This document shows, one piece after another, positions 46,757-55,823 of a stretch of DNA of 64,000 nucleotides. The stretch is from Trichothermofontia sichuanensis B231 (GTDB taxonomy: Bacteria; Cyanobacteriota; Cyanobacteriia; B231). The translations under genes and the position numbers were made by a program. The notes under the pieces are model-generated. The model did not search any database. It saw only the letters and a list, made by a program, of their open reading frames with translations, and was not told the origin of the DNA. The stretch is taken from positions 4,049,741 to 4,113,740 of the forward strand of contig NZ_CP110848.1 of NCBI RefSeq assembly GCF_026240635.1. Direction: 5' to 3'. Every line of letters begins with the position of its first letter. Position 1 is the first letter of the stretch.

Positions 46757-46950
46757 TACAGCTTTTACCTAATTTACTCAGTACATAATTTTGGGATTTT
46801 ATAGTTATTTTATAGTTATTTCAGATTAGAAAGCGATGTCTAAGCCCCTCTCCCCCTGTGGGAGACGGGTTTAGGGTGAGGGCCACACCCGTGGATTGTA
46901 TCCAGTCTACCCAGGTAAAACTCTACTTTATGATTGAGGTAAAGGCTGTA
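46757..46950. mobile_element. Family A MITE-like element, copy 5 (variant)
   Basis: Ends TACAGCTTTTACCT and AGGTAAAGGCTGTA enclose 194 bp; part of the interior is replaced by an 11-bp tandem duplication (TTTTATAGTTA, 46797-46818) and a segment also found reversed at about 60030-60056. Its last TA (46949-46950) is also the first TA of a family B copy. Confidence 0.6.
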
Positions 46951-47053
46951 TGGTTAATCCAAATAAGAACGATACAGTCCTTCGCTCCCTCCTCCCGCTC
47001 TGGGAGAGGCGCTGGGGGTGAGGGTGTTGTTTCAGCCTAAATTGCAATGACTA
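46949..47053. mobile_element. Family B MITE-like element, copy 4
   Basis: A 105-bp copy joined to the family A element by a shared TA. Left end TATGGTTAATCC, right end GCAATGACTA followed by TA. It is followed at 47072-47109 by a perfect 19-bp tandem duplication (AAAAGTAAAGACTCTTTAA). Confidence 0.65.
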
Positions 47054-47071
47054 TACTTTATAAAGAATCTT

Positions 47072-47310
47072 AAAAGTAAAGACTCTTTAAAAAAGTAAAG
47101 ACTCTTTAAAAATGACTATCCGCTCTTGCCAGACGCAAACCCTCCTAGGGAGGCTTTACAGGGCAAGAGCGGTCTAGCGGGTCTTCAGGTCAGTACCAAG
47201 CTGCCGGGAGGAACTAGAAGTTCTACCCTTGAGCAAAGTCTGGGACTTTCGAGCATGGGCACCGAACTTAGAGAACAGCCCCGGCGCACAGCCGGACTAC
47301 ACTAACCTGA
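47072..47310. other. Structured region, possible mobile-element remnant
   Basis: After a 19-bp duplication come a stem CCGCTCTTGCC...GGCAAGAGCGG (47120-47174) and the smaller hairpins AAAGTC-TGG-GACTTT and CCGGC-GCACA-GCCGG. An open frame across the same bases ends in SLGLSSMGTELREQPRRTAG then LH and stop (near 47304), which has the flavour of an IS200/IS605 TnpB C-terminus, but I cannot confirm this. It may instead be an RNA gene. The rest of the 985-base gap 46652-47636 is repeat. Confidence 0.3.
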
Positions 47311-47406
47311 TGACCCATACATTTACTACTATCCTGCATGGGCATCACCTCCTTTTTGCCTTAGTGGCTTGTTATCTCAAGCGTGGATTAGTCCTGAGTG
47401 TATCAC

Positions 47407-47534
47407 ACTCAAGGGTGAGGGTTTCCTTCGCCCCGTTTGGGAGAAGGGATTGGGGGATGAGGACTGCCGGTCGGATCGAGATCCAAACCTTAACTGTGTA
47501 CTGAGTAAATTAGGTAAAAGCTGTAAAGGCTGTA
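47407..47534. repeat. Family A partial copy
   Basis: The A-half is recognisable (GGGGGATGAGGACTGCC, TTAACTGTGTACTGAGTAAA, AGGTAAAAGCTGTA); the other end is lost. The terminus is duplicated once (AAAAGCTGT then AAAGGCTGT). It lies about 100 bases before the binding-lipoprotein gene. Confidence 0.55.
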
Positions 47535-47636
47535 TCTCTAGTTTTCAACTCGCTACTGAGGGAGTATGTTAGGATTCACAGTTCTGGAGAGTGCAGACCC
47601 CTTACCTAGGCGACGGATGACAAGCGAGGAAGATGG

Positions 47637-49337
47637 ATGAAGTGGGCATGGATGTTACTCAATTGGCCCGGTGTCGCGGCCAGTATCACCCGTATGCAAC
47701 GATCGCCTCTGCGATGGTTGGGCTGGCTGGTGGCCTGTTGTTGGCTCGTGATTGCCTGTCAAAGTCCGTCGCCCCCGACGGGTGAAGGTCCTGGTTCGTC
47801 CCCTTCCCCCCCGCCGGGACCGGGGCGTTTAGTGCTGGGGACGACGGCCCGCCTCCGGACGCTTGATCCGGCAGATGCCTACGAAATCCTCTCCAATAAT
47901 TTGCTCTATAACTTGGGCGATCGCCTCTATGTCTATACCAGCAGCGGTCCTGATGCCCCGCCAACCCTGACCCCCCAACTGGCGACCGCACTCCCCCAGG
48001 TCAGCGCGGATGGGTTGACCTATGTGATTCCCCTGCGCCAGGGGGTCAAATTTCACGATGGAACGCCTTTCAATGCGGAGGCAATGGCCTTTTCCCTGCG
48101 GCGCTTTATCGAGAACGGGGGGACGCCTTCGTTTTTGCTGGCAGATACGATCGCAACCGTTGAAGCAACGGGGGAATTGGAGCTAACGATTCGTCTGAAG
48201 ACCCCCTTTGTTGCGTTCCCCTCGCTGCTCACCATTCCGGGGACCGCCGCAGTTTCCCCCCAAGCCTATGAACGGGGGGTGGGTAAATTCAACCCCAGTA
48301 CCTTTGTGGGGACGGGTCCCTACCAACTGACGGAGTATAGGAGCGATCGTCTGCGTCTGGATGCCTTTGCGGACTATTGGGGGGAACCGCCCGCTAATCC
48401 GGGCCTGGATATCCAGATCTTCTCCAGTCCGGCCAACCTCTACAACAGTTTCCGCACCGGGGCGATCGATGTGGCCTACCAGAACCTCGACCCTGACCAA
48501 ATCAATCGCCTGAAGCAGGAAGCTGGGACCGGGGGATGGCAAGTGATTGAGGGGGCGGGTAATGGCATTCATTATTTGACTTTGAATGTGAAGTCTCCAC
48601 CCTTTGACCAAGTGGCCGTGCGTCAAGCCTTAGCTGCCAGTATCGATCGTCCCCTGTTGCAGTCGCGGGTTTTCCAGGGGCTAGTAGAACCCCTCTACAG
48701 CCTGATTCCCAATACCCTGGCAGACAGTGTGCCCGTTTTTAAGGACGCTTTTGGGGATGGCAATGCGGCCCAAGCCTTGCAGGTGCTTGCCCAGGCTGGC
48801 TACTCTGCTGAGAAGCCGTTAGAAGCGCAACTGTGGTATCGCTCTAACTTGACGAGCAATAGTCTGGCCGCCAATTTACTCAAAGCCTGGGTGGATGAAA
48901 ACCTCAAAGGTGTGATGCGACTCGATCTGCAAAGTGTGGAGTCGGCGACGGCCTACCAGAATTTGGACAAGGGCATTTATCCCAGCTTTATGCTGGACTG
49001 GACCCCGGATTTCCTCGACGCCGACAGTTACATTCATCCCTTTCTGGCCTGTGCCCAAGGCAGCCCGGAAACGGGTTGCCAGGAGGGATCATCTAAGGCG
49101 CAAGGTTCGTTCTATTACAGCGCTGCCGCCAATCAGTTGATCGATCGCTCTCGCCAGGAAACTGATCCCCAAAAACGACAGCAAATTTTTAAGGAACTCC
49201 AGGCGATCGTCGCCCAGGATGTCCCCTTTATTCCCCTCTGGCAAAATAAGGAGTTTCTGTTTGTGCAAAAACAGGTTAGCGGTGCAGCCTTAACGCCCAT
49301 TCAGACAGTAGCGTTTGCCAAGTTGAGTAAAGGGTAG
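47637..49337 (+). CDS. Dipeptide/oligopeptide-type ABC transporter binding lipoprotein (family 5)
   Basis: A 566-residue extracytoplasmic solute-binding protein. A signal peptide ends in a lipobox (WLVIAC, Cys at ~41), so it is probably a lipoprotein. The body has the family 5 features: LDPADAYEILSNNLLYN, GLTYVIPLRQGVKFHDGTPF, GTGPYQLTEY, NPG..IQIFSSPANLYNSF and a C-terminal VPFIPLWQNKEF. Likely ligands are peptides, but the family also binds nickel or sugars. A start 19 codons later (Met20) would give a neater signal peptide. No permease genes are adjacent. Confidence 0.9.
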   Translation: MKWAWMLLNWPGVAASITRMQRSPLRWLGWLVACCWLVIACQSPSPPTGEGPGSSPSPPPGPGRLVLGTTARLRTLDPADAYEILSNNLLYNLGDRLYVYTSSGPDAPPTLTPQLATALPQVSADGLTYVIPLRQGVKFHDGTPFNAEAMAFSLRRFIENGGTPSFLLADTIATVEATGELELTIRLKTPFVAFPSLLTIPGTAAVSPQAYERGVGKFNPSTFVGTGPYQLTEYRSDRLRLDAFADYWGEPPANPGLDIQIFSSPANLYNSFRTGAIDVAYQNLDPDQINRLKQEAGTGGWQVIEGAGNGIHYLTLNVKSPPFDQVAVRQALAASIDRPLLQSRVFQGLVEPLYSLIPNTLADSVPVFKDAFGDGNAAQALQVLAQAGYSAEKPLEAQLWYRSNLTSNSLAANLLKAWVDENLKGVMRLDLQSVESATAYQNLDKGIYPSFMLDWTPDFLDADSYIHPFLACAQGSPETGCQEGSSKAQGSFYYSAAANQLIDRSRQETDPQKRQQIFKELQAIVAQDVPFIPLWQNKEFLFVQKQVSGAALTPIQTVAFAKLSKG

Positions 49338-49513
49338 GGGATCGCGGGGGCGGTCACGGGTTGAGCGGTCGGTGCAATGGGGACCGACGGGCAGGTTGCG
49401 GGAATCCTCGACTGTTAGGGATTCTAAAAATGTGTCACAGTGAAATTGTGGCTTCTTAACCTTCCCTTATGGCAATTAATCCCTGTGCTTAAGCAGGCTT
49501 GGATAGTGTCCCT

Positions 49514-50452
49514 ATGCCCTCCATCTCGCCCGTACAACCTGAACCAGCGGCGGTCTCCCCAGCCCTGACCCCATCGGCCAAGTTTGTCATGCCCTGGTCT
49601 CGCATCGTTAGTGGCCTAGTGGCGATCGTGTTGGCGATCGCGATGACCGTGGCTGGGAGTTGGTACTTCACGCTGTGCTTCTGTTTAATCGTATTTTTGG
49701 GGCAGCGGGAGTATTTCCAACTGGTGCGTGCGACGGGGATTGCCCCGGCAGCCAAGACTACGATGGTGGTCAGTCAGATCTTGCTGATTCTCGCCACCGT
49801 CTCCCCGACCCTAGCGGATGCGGTTTTGCCTGTGGCCGGAACCTTTATTTGCTTCTACCTGTTGTTTCAACCGAAGTTAGCGACGATCGCTGATATTGCC
49901 ACCTCGATTCTGGGTCTGTTTTACGGGGGCTATTTACCCAGTTATTGGGTGCGGCTGCGGGCAATCGACAGTGCCACGGCAAGCACCCTGCCCTTAGGGG
50001 GCTACTGGCCTAGCGATTGGTCCGATTTACTGACGGCTCCAACGGGGTTGAAGGTCACTCTGCTGGCCTTTATGTGTATTTGGGCTGCGGATATTGGCGC
50101 GTACCTGATGGGTAAGCTGGTGGGGCGCACACGACTGTCCCACATTAGTCCGAAAAAAACGGTGGAAGGCTCGGTGTGGGGTGTGTTGGGTTGCATTGGC
50201 GTGGCGATCACGGGGGCGTGGTATCTCCATTGGCCCCAGTGGGCACTGGCGGGGATGGCCCTAGGCACGATGATCGGTATTGCCAGTTTGCTGGGGGACC
50301 TTACGGAATCGATGATGAAGCGAGATGCGGGGGTGAAGGATTCGGGGCAACTGATTCCGGGGCACGGGGGCATCCTCGATCGGGCCGATAGCTATGTGTT
50401 CACGGCCCCTCTTGTTTACTATTTTGTTACCTTATTCCTGCCGCTGTTGTAA
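49514..50452 (+). CDS. cdsA: Phosphatidate cytidylyltransferase
   Basis: CdsA makes CDP-diacylglycerol for phospholipid synthesis. The 312-residue protein has eight or so helices and the C-terminal signature SLLGDLTESMMKRDAGVKDSG...PGHGGILDRADSYVF, with the GHGG and DR residues that bind the substrate and metal. I chose the ATG at 49514; an in-frame TTG lies five codons upstream. It is 15 bases before the CDF gene; they may be co-transcribed. Confidence 0.95.
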   Translation: MPSISPVQPEPAAVSPALTPSAKFVMPWSRIVSGLVAIVLAIAMTVAGSWYFTLCFCLIVFLGQREYFQLVRATGIAPAAKTTMVVSQILLILATVSPTLADAVLPVAGTFICFYLLFQPKLATIADIATSILGLFYGGYLPSYWVRLRAIDSATASTLPLGGYWPSDWSDLLTAPTGLKVTLLAFMCIWAADIGAYLMGKLVGRTRLSHISPKKTVEGSVWGVLGCIGVAITGAWYLHWPQWALAGMALGTMIGIASLLGDLTESMMKRDAGVKDSGQLIPGHGGILDRADSYVFTAPLVYYFVTLFLPLL

Positions 50453-50466
50453 GGGAACCCAACCCA

Positions 50467-51444
50467 ATGGCCGCTCATTCCCATGCCCATTCTGCCCATG
50501 CCCATGCCCATGATTTTCAGCAGGACCATTCTGCCCACCACCATCATCATCACCATCATCCCCCTCCGGACAATTACCGTCGCGCCTTTCTGATTGGGAC
50601 GTTACTCAATGTCAGTTTTGTGGTGATTGAGGCGGGGGCTAGTTTTCTGACGGGGTCGCTGGCGTTGCTGGCGGATGCGGGGCATAATCTCAGCGATGTG
50701 TTGGGGTTACTCATTGCCTGGGGGGCGAATTACCTGTCCCGTTTGCCCCCGACGCAACGGTATACCTACGGGTTTCGGCGTTCCTCGATCCTGGCAGCGT
50801 TGCTCAATGCCCTGTTGTTGATGTTGGCGATGGGGGGGATTACCTGGGAGGCCGTGAATCGGTTGGCGGCACCGAGTCCGATCGCGGGGGGAATCTTAAT
50901 TGCGGTTGCAGGCGTAGGTGTGGTGATCAACACGCTAACCGCTTTGCTCTTTCAGGCCGGGCGCGATCGCGATCTCAACATTCGGGGGGCCTTTTTGCAC
51001 ATGGCGGCGGATGCGTTGGTGTCGTTGGGGGTGGTGCTGGCGGGGATCGCGATTTTGCTCACGGGGTGGTACTGGTTTGACCCGGTCATCAGTCTAATTA
51101 TTGTGGCGGTGGTCGTTTGGGGAACGTGGGATCTGCTCAAAGATGCTTTAAAGCTGGCTCTGGATGCTGTCCCGACGCACATTGAACCCCTGGCGGTGCG
51201 ATCGTTTCTGGCAGAGCTACCCCAGGTTGAGCGGGTGCATGATCTCCACATTTGGGCGATGAGTACAACACAGACGGCTTTGACTGTGCATCTGGTGATG
51301 CCAACGGGACATCCAGGCGATCGTTTTTTGGCCGACACTAGCCAGGCGCTACGGCAACACTTTGGTATTGAGCATGTCACGATTCAGGTAGAAACGGGGG
51401 ATCCCGATCATCCCTGTCATCTAGAGCCAGATCACCAGGTTTAG
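50467..51444 (+). CDS. Cation diffusion facilitator (CzcD/ZitB-like)
   Basis: A 325-residue metal exporter: His-rich cytoplasmic N terminus (HSHAHSAHAHAHDFQQDH and a run of eight His), six transmembrane helices with the metal-site motifs LADAGHNLSDV in helix II and HMAADALVS in helix V, and a C-terminal cytoplasmic dimerisation domain (VRSFLAELPQVERVHDLHIW). It exports Zn2+ and perhaps Co2+ or other divalent ions. It lies 14 bases after cdsA, and is convergent with cobN. Confidence 0.93.
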   Translation: MAAHSHAHSAHAHAHDFQQDHSAHHHHHHHHPPPDNYRRAFLIGTLLNVSFVVIEAGASFLTGSLALLADAGHNLSDVLGLLIAWGANYLSRLPPTQRYTYGFRRSSILAALLNALLLMLAMGGITWEAVNRLAAPSPIAGGILIAVAGVGVVINTLTALLFQAGRDRDLNIRGAFLHMAADALVSLGVVLAGIAILLTGWYWFDPVISLIIVAVVVWGTWDLLKDALKLALDAVPTHIEPLAVRSFLAELPQVERVHDLHIWAMSTTQTALTVHLVMPTGHPGDRFLADTSQALRQHFGIEHVTIQVETGDPDHPCHLEPDHQV

Positions 51445-51478
51445 GTACACCGTCGCTCTTGCTGCCATTGAGGCTTAA

Positions 51479-54400
51479 CTAACCGCGCAGGCTGGTGCCT
51501 TCGATCGCAGCTTCGGCTTGATGGACGATCGCCCGGAGTTGGTCCAACATGGTCGCCGGGGCGTCGGTCCACAGCCCCCGTTGGTTGGCTTCCAACAGCC
51601 GTTCCGCCATATCCCGCAGGGCATGGGGATTTTTCGCTTCGACAAAGGCTTGCACGGTGGGGTCTAAGACATAGGCTTCGGCGACGCCCTGGTACATAAA
51701 GGGTTCAACACAACGGGTGGTGGCGTCGTAGGCAAACAGATAGTCAACGGTTGCCGCCATCTCAAAGGCGCCCTTGTAGCCGTGGCGCATGGCTCCGGCG
51801 ATCCATTTCGGGTTAATGACGCGCGATCGATAGACCCGCAGTAATTCCTCGCGTAAGGACCGCACTTTGGGAGTTGCGGGACGGGCGTGGTCGCCGAAGT
51901 AGGCTTGGACGGTCGGGGTAAGGCGTGAGGAGGATTGTTGTTGGGTGACGCGGGCGGCTACGGTGAGGCCGCCTTGGAATTGGTAATAGTCATCGGAGTC
52001 GAGTAAATCGTGTTCGCGGTTGTCCTGGTTGTGGAGCACGATTTGTAGTTGGCTCAGGCGTTGGGTGAAGGCTTCGGGGGCGGCAATGCCATCGCGGGTG
52101 CTGGGGGTGCTGCCATAGGCGTAGCTGCTCCAGTTGATATAGGCCCGTGCGAGGTCTGACTCATCGGTCCAATTTTGAGCCTCGATGAGGCCCTGGAGTC
52201 CGGCTCCGTAGGCCCCCGGTTTGGAGCCGAAGATGCGGTAGCTGGCCCGTGTTTGGGCTTGCTGCGGGGAGAGGCCGATCGCTTGCCAGGCTTGGGTTTC
52301 CTGTTTGACTTGGGCGGCAAGGGGATTTTGATCGGGCGGCTCATCGAGGGTGGCAACGGCCTGGACGGCGCGATCGAACAAATCAATTAGGTTGGGAAAG
52401 GCATCGCGGAAAAATCCGGAAATCCGCAACGTCACATCAACACGGGGACGCCCTAAAACGGTCAGGGGCAAAATTTCAAAATCCACCACCCGCCGTGACG
52501 GCCCTTCCCATACCGGACGCACGCCCAGCAGGGCCAACGCTTCGGCTATGTCATCGCCGCCTGTGCGCATGGTCGAGGTTCCCCAGATCGACAGGCCCAG
52601 GGTTTTCGGGTATTCGCCATTGTCCTGGGTATAGCGCTCAATCAACGCCTCAGCCGCCTTGCGGCCTACGGACCAGGCCGTTTCCGTCGGCAACCCGCGC
52701 AGATCGACTGAATAGAAATTCCGACCGGTGGGCAGCACATCCGATCGCCCCCGTGTCGGTGCCCCGGATGGCCCACTGGGGACAAATTGACCATTCAAAC
52801 CAGCGAGGAGGTTGGTTAACTCGCGATCGGTTTGTTGCAACGCTGGCAGTAGGCAAGTGGCGATCCAATCCAGTTCCTTCGCAATGGGTTCACCTGAGCC
52901 AGCCTGATGGGCGAGACACCCATCCCCCAAGCTAGGGGGGGCTTGCTGGATGTCTTCCTTCGTACCTTGGTGTCTTGGTAGTTCCCCGACACCTCCTAAC
53001 TCACCCGCCAATAATGCATCCAGCCACGCCGCCGCCACCGCTTCCAAGACCGCGATCGCATCCCCCACCGTGCGACACTCACCATAGCCCTGCTGCCCCA
53101 GAATCATCCGATCCGCCCCCGTCAATTGGGCTGCCATCTCCCCTGTCAACGGATCGAGCGTTAGCCCCCACGCCTGGGCGATCGCCCGCGTTAGCCCCAC
53201 CCGACCTGCCGACGGCTGCCGCGCAATGGCAATCATCAAATCCCGTAGCTGCCGCCCCTGGGGACACTGGCCTAAAATGTGCAATCCATCGCGAATTTGG
53301 GCCTCCTTGAGTTCGCAAAGATAGCCATCGATCCGATCAAACCAGGCATTCTCTGCTTCCCCGACGGACTGCCCCCCCAGATCGCGATCGAGCTTCTCCT
53401 GCTGCACCAATTCAATAATGCGATCGCGAATCACTGGCAACCGCGACGGGTCCAGGTTTTGCGCCTCGTAATACTCATCAATCAGCCCCTCCAGTTTTTG
53501 CAACGGCCCGTAGAGTTCCGCCCGCGTCATCGGTGGTGTTAAGTGATCGATAATCACTGCCTGCGATCGGCGCTTCGCCTGGGCACCCTCCCCCGGATCA
53601 TTGACAATAAACGGATACAAATGGGGCACCGGTCCCAGCGCCACCTCTGGATAACAATGCGCCGACAGTGCTACTCCCTTCCCCGGCAACCATTCCAGAT
53701 TGCCATGCTTCCCCACATGGACGATCGCCTGCGCCCCAAACACCGCCCGCACCCAAAGATAAAAAGCCAAATACTCCGGCGTGGGTTCCAAATCCGGCGC
53801 GTGATAGTTCAGACTGGGGTCGCGATCGTAGCCCCGGGCGGGTTGAATGCCAATAAAGAGGTTGCCGAGTTGGATGCCAGGAATGGGTGAGGCGTGAGGC
53901 GTGAGGGCAGAATTTTGAGTTTTTCCCCAGCGATTCATTACCCCTTGTTGCACGACGGGGGGTAATTGGGCAAAGTAGGCTGCAAAGGTTTCAGGGTCGA
54001 GGGCTTGGGCGATCGCTCGCACCCCCTGCCCTTCGGGGTCGTTGGTTACCCCGGCGGTTAGGCGTTGGATCAGGTCATCGCCGGTTTCTGGCAAGTCCGC
54101 TGGCAGGGTATACCCAGCTTGTTTTAAGGCATGGAGAATGGCTACGCAACTGGCGGGGGTGTCCAACCCGACGCCGTTGGCGAGACGAGCATCGCGGGTT
54201 GGATAGTTGGCCAAAATCAGGGCAATACGACGATCACCGACGGGGGTTTGCCGTAGCCGTACCCAGTTTGCTGCCAGATCGGCGACCCATTGCACGCGAT
54301 CGGGGACCGGTTCATAAACCACCACCTCCGTTTCCAGAGCCTCATGCCGGGATTGCACCGCCTTAAACGAAATCGCCCGACTGATAATTCGCCCATCCAC

Positions 54401-55420
54401 CTCCGGCAACGCCACATTCATCGCGAGGTCACGGGGGCTGAGGCCGCGTTGCTGGGTTTCCCATTGTTCGCGGGTGCCACCGCCGAGAATCACTTGGATG
54501 ACGGGCACATCTAGAGCGGGAAGCAGGGAGCGGGAAGCAGGGAGGGTGGGAGATCCGATCGCAGCCAAGGGGGTACTGGCAAAACTGGTCGCATTTAAGA
54601 GTACCTGAATCCCCTCCCCGACCTGGGGTTGGAAATAGGCCAATACCTCAGCCTGGACATCGGGTTCCCGTAGCGACGGCACAAATACCGGGATCGGGTC
54701 CAGGTGCCGCTCTGCCAATGCCTCACACAAGGCCACGATCGGAGCCGTATTCCCCGCTAAATAGTGCGATCGATAAAAGAGAACCCCGACCTTGGGCAGG
54801 AGAGCGTTGCTGGGTGTCCCTTGGTGCCTTTGTGTCTTGGTGGTTCCCAATGCTGGCGTTTGTCCATCCCGCCAATCCAACACCCCCACCCGTGGAACCC
54901 GTTGGGCCAACGGTGGCTCCTCACCATATCCCAGCCCGATCCAGGCCAAAAACCGCAGCGCAGACTCTAAATTCGTCACCCCGCCTTCGTTGAAATAGCG
55001 CCAGAGACGATCGCACGCCGCTAACCCCACCGTCGAGTGGCTGATCAAATCCGGGTCCGGCTGATCATCCCCCGGCAGGACAAATAACATCGCCCCCGTC
55101 GTCGCCACAACCTCCCGCACGACCTCCAGCCCATAGGCCCAGTAGGCCCGTCCCCCCAACAACCGCAGCACAATGACCTGAGCTTGGGCCAACACCCTTT
55201 CCGCATAGGTATCGATCGTTAATTGTTGTTGCAGTTGCAGCAAATTTGCCACCCGTAAGGCCGGAAAATCTGCCGGTAATTGAGTAGTTACCTGCGCCAA
55301 GGTCTGAATCTCTGTATCCGCCGCCGTTAGCAGGACGATCGGGGCCGGGGTTTGTTCAACCAAAATCACTCCTTCCGTCTCTGGTGTCCATCCTCCCGGT
55401 AGCGTGGCTAAGCGATGCAT
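51479..55420 (-). CDS. cobN: Cobaltochelatase subunit CobN (or ChlH-like paralogue)
   Basis: A ~1313-residue chelatase large subunit; CobN inserts cobalt into hydrogenobyrinate a,c-diamide in the aerobic cobalamin route. The start MHRLATLPGGW and the segments LFYRSHYLAGN, VHVGKHGNLEWLPGKGVAL, DLRGLPTETAW and GAMRHGYKGAFEMAATVDYL support CobN, rather than ChlH of magnesium chelatase. Four short low-complexity inserts (around residues 192-215, 290-303, 500-515 and 810-840) are made of intergenic-type repeat. The ATG at 55420 is preferred because family homology starts there; an earlier one is 17 codons upstream. Confidence 0.92.
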   Translation of the reverse strand: MHRLATLPGGWTPETEGVILVEQTPAPIVLLTAADTEIQTLAQVTTQLPADFPALRVANLLQLQQQLTIDTYAERVLAQAQVIVLRLLGGRAYWAYGLEVVREVVATTGAMLFVLPGDDQPDPDLISHSTVGLAACDRLWRYFNEGGVTNLESALRFLAWIGLGYGEEPPLAQRVPRVGVLDWRDGQTPALGTTKTQRHQGTPSNALLPKVGVLFYRSHYLAGNTAPIVALCEALAERHLDPIPVFVPSLREPDVQAEVLAYFQPQVGEGIQVLLNATSFASTPLAAIGSPTLPASRSLLPALDVPVIQVILGGGTREQWETQQRGLSPRDLAMNVALPEVDGRIISRAISFKAVQSRHEALETEVVVYEPVPDRVQWVADLAANWVRLRQTPVGDRRIALILANYPTRDARLANGVGLDTPASCVAILHALKQAGYTLPADLPETGDDLIQRLTAGVTNDPEGQGVRAIAQALDPETFAAYFAQLPPVVQQGVMNRWGKTQNSALTPHASPIPGIQLGNLFIGIQPARGYDRDPSLNYHAPDLEPTPEYLAFYLWVRAVFGAQAIVHVGKHGNLEWLPGKGVALSAHCYPEVALGPVPHLYPFIVNDPGEGAQAKRRSQAVIIDHLTPPMTRAELYGPLQKLEGLIDEYYEAQNLDPSRLPVIRDRIIELVQQEKLDRDLGGQSVGEAENAWFDRIDGYLCELKEAQIRDGLHILGQCPQGRQLRDLMIAIARQPSAGRVGLTRAIAQAWGLTLDPLTGEMAAQLTGADRMILGQQGYGECRTVGDAIAVLEAVAAAWLDALLAGELGGVGELPRHQGTKEDIQQAPPSLGDGCLAHQAGSGEPIAKELDWIATCLLPALQQTDRELTNLLAGLNGQFVPSGPSGAPTRGRSDVLPTGRNFYSVDLRGLPTETAWSVGRKAAEALIERYTQDNGEYPKTLGLSIWGTSTMRTGGDDIAEALALLGVRPVWEGPSRRVVDFEILPLTVLGRPRVDVTLRISGFFRDAFPNLIDLFDRAVQAVATLDEPPDQNPLAAQVKQETQAWQAIGLSPQQAQTRASYRIFGSKPGAYGAGLQGLIEAQNWTDESDLARAYINWSSYAYGSTPSTRDGIAAPEAFTQRLSQLQIVLHNQDNREHDLLDSDDYYQFQGGLTVAARVTQQQSSSRLTPTVQAYFGDHARPATPKVRSLREELLRVYRSRVINPKWIAGAMRHGYKGAFEMAATVDYLFAYDATTRCVEPFMYQGVAEAYVLDPTVQAFVEAKNPHALRDMAERLLEANQRGLWTDAPATMLDQLRAIVHQAEAAIEGTSLRG

Positions 55421-55823
55421 GGGTCTTTTGCTGTAAGGGGCGTATTCATCGAATTTATCTATTTCATCCATCGAGTGTATCGGATCGTAAACCCGCCATC
55501 GGGACTCATTGGGTTTCTCAATCGCAGAACTTCATACCGTGCACCCATCGCTAATGGTGCAAAATAACTCTAAAAATAAAATTAAATAATTAAGATTTAC
55601 TAAGAACATCCTTAGTGCCAAATATAAAATCTTACTAATAGAAATGGGATAATAGTGTTTTGTACTGGTTAGCCTGATAACAGGCAGGACAGCCGCAAGT
55701 TTCCAGAGGTTTCCAGAGTCAAATCAGGATCAATACCTGAATAATAACAATTAAATAAATAACAATTAAATAAATAAATAATTATATAAAATTGTTTCTA
55801 CCATTTCTACCATATTAGATATT
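55421..55823. promoter_or_regulatory. AT-rich divergent spacer between cobN and the hybrid kinase
   Basis: About 400 bases, markedly AT-rich in the right two-thirds. It holds perfect tandem duplications of 10 bp (GTTTCCAGAG, 55699-55718), 15 bp (AATAACAATTAAATA, 55743-55772) and 9 bp (TTTCTACCA, about 55795-55812). No cobalamin riboswitch motif was seen upstream of cobN. Promoters for both genes are assumed here. Confidence 0.4.

Noticed and set aside
55421-55823. Cobalamin riboswitch upstream of cobN
   Set aside because: No B12-box-like sequence or expected pairing pattern was found in the spacer.
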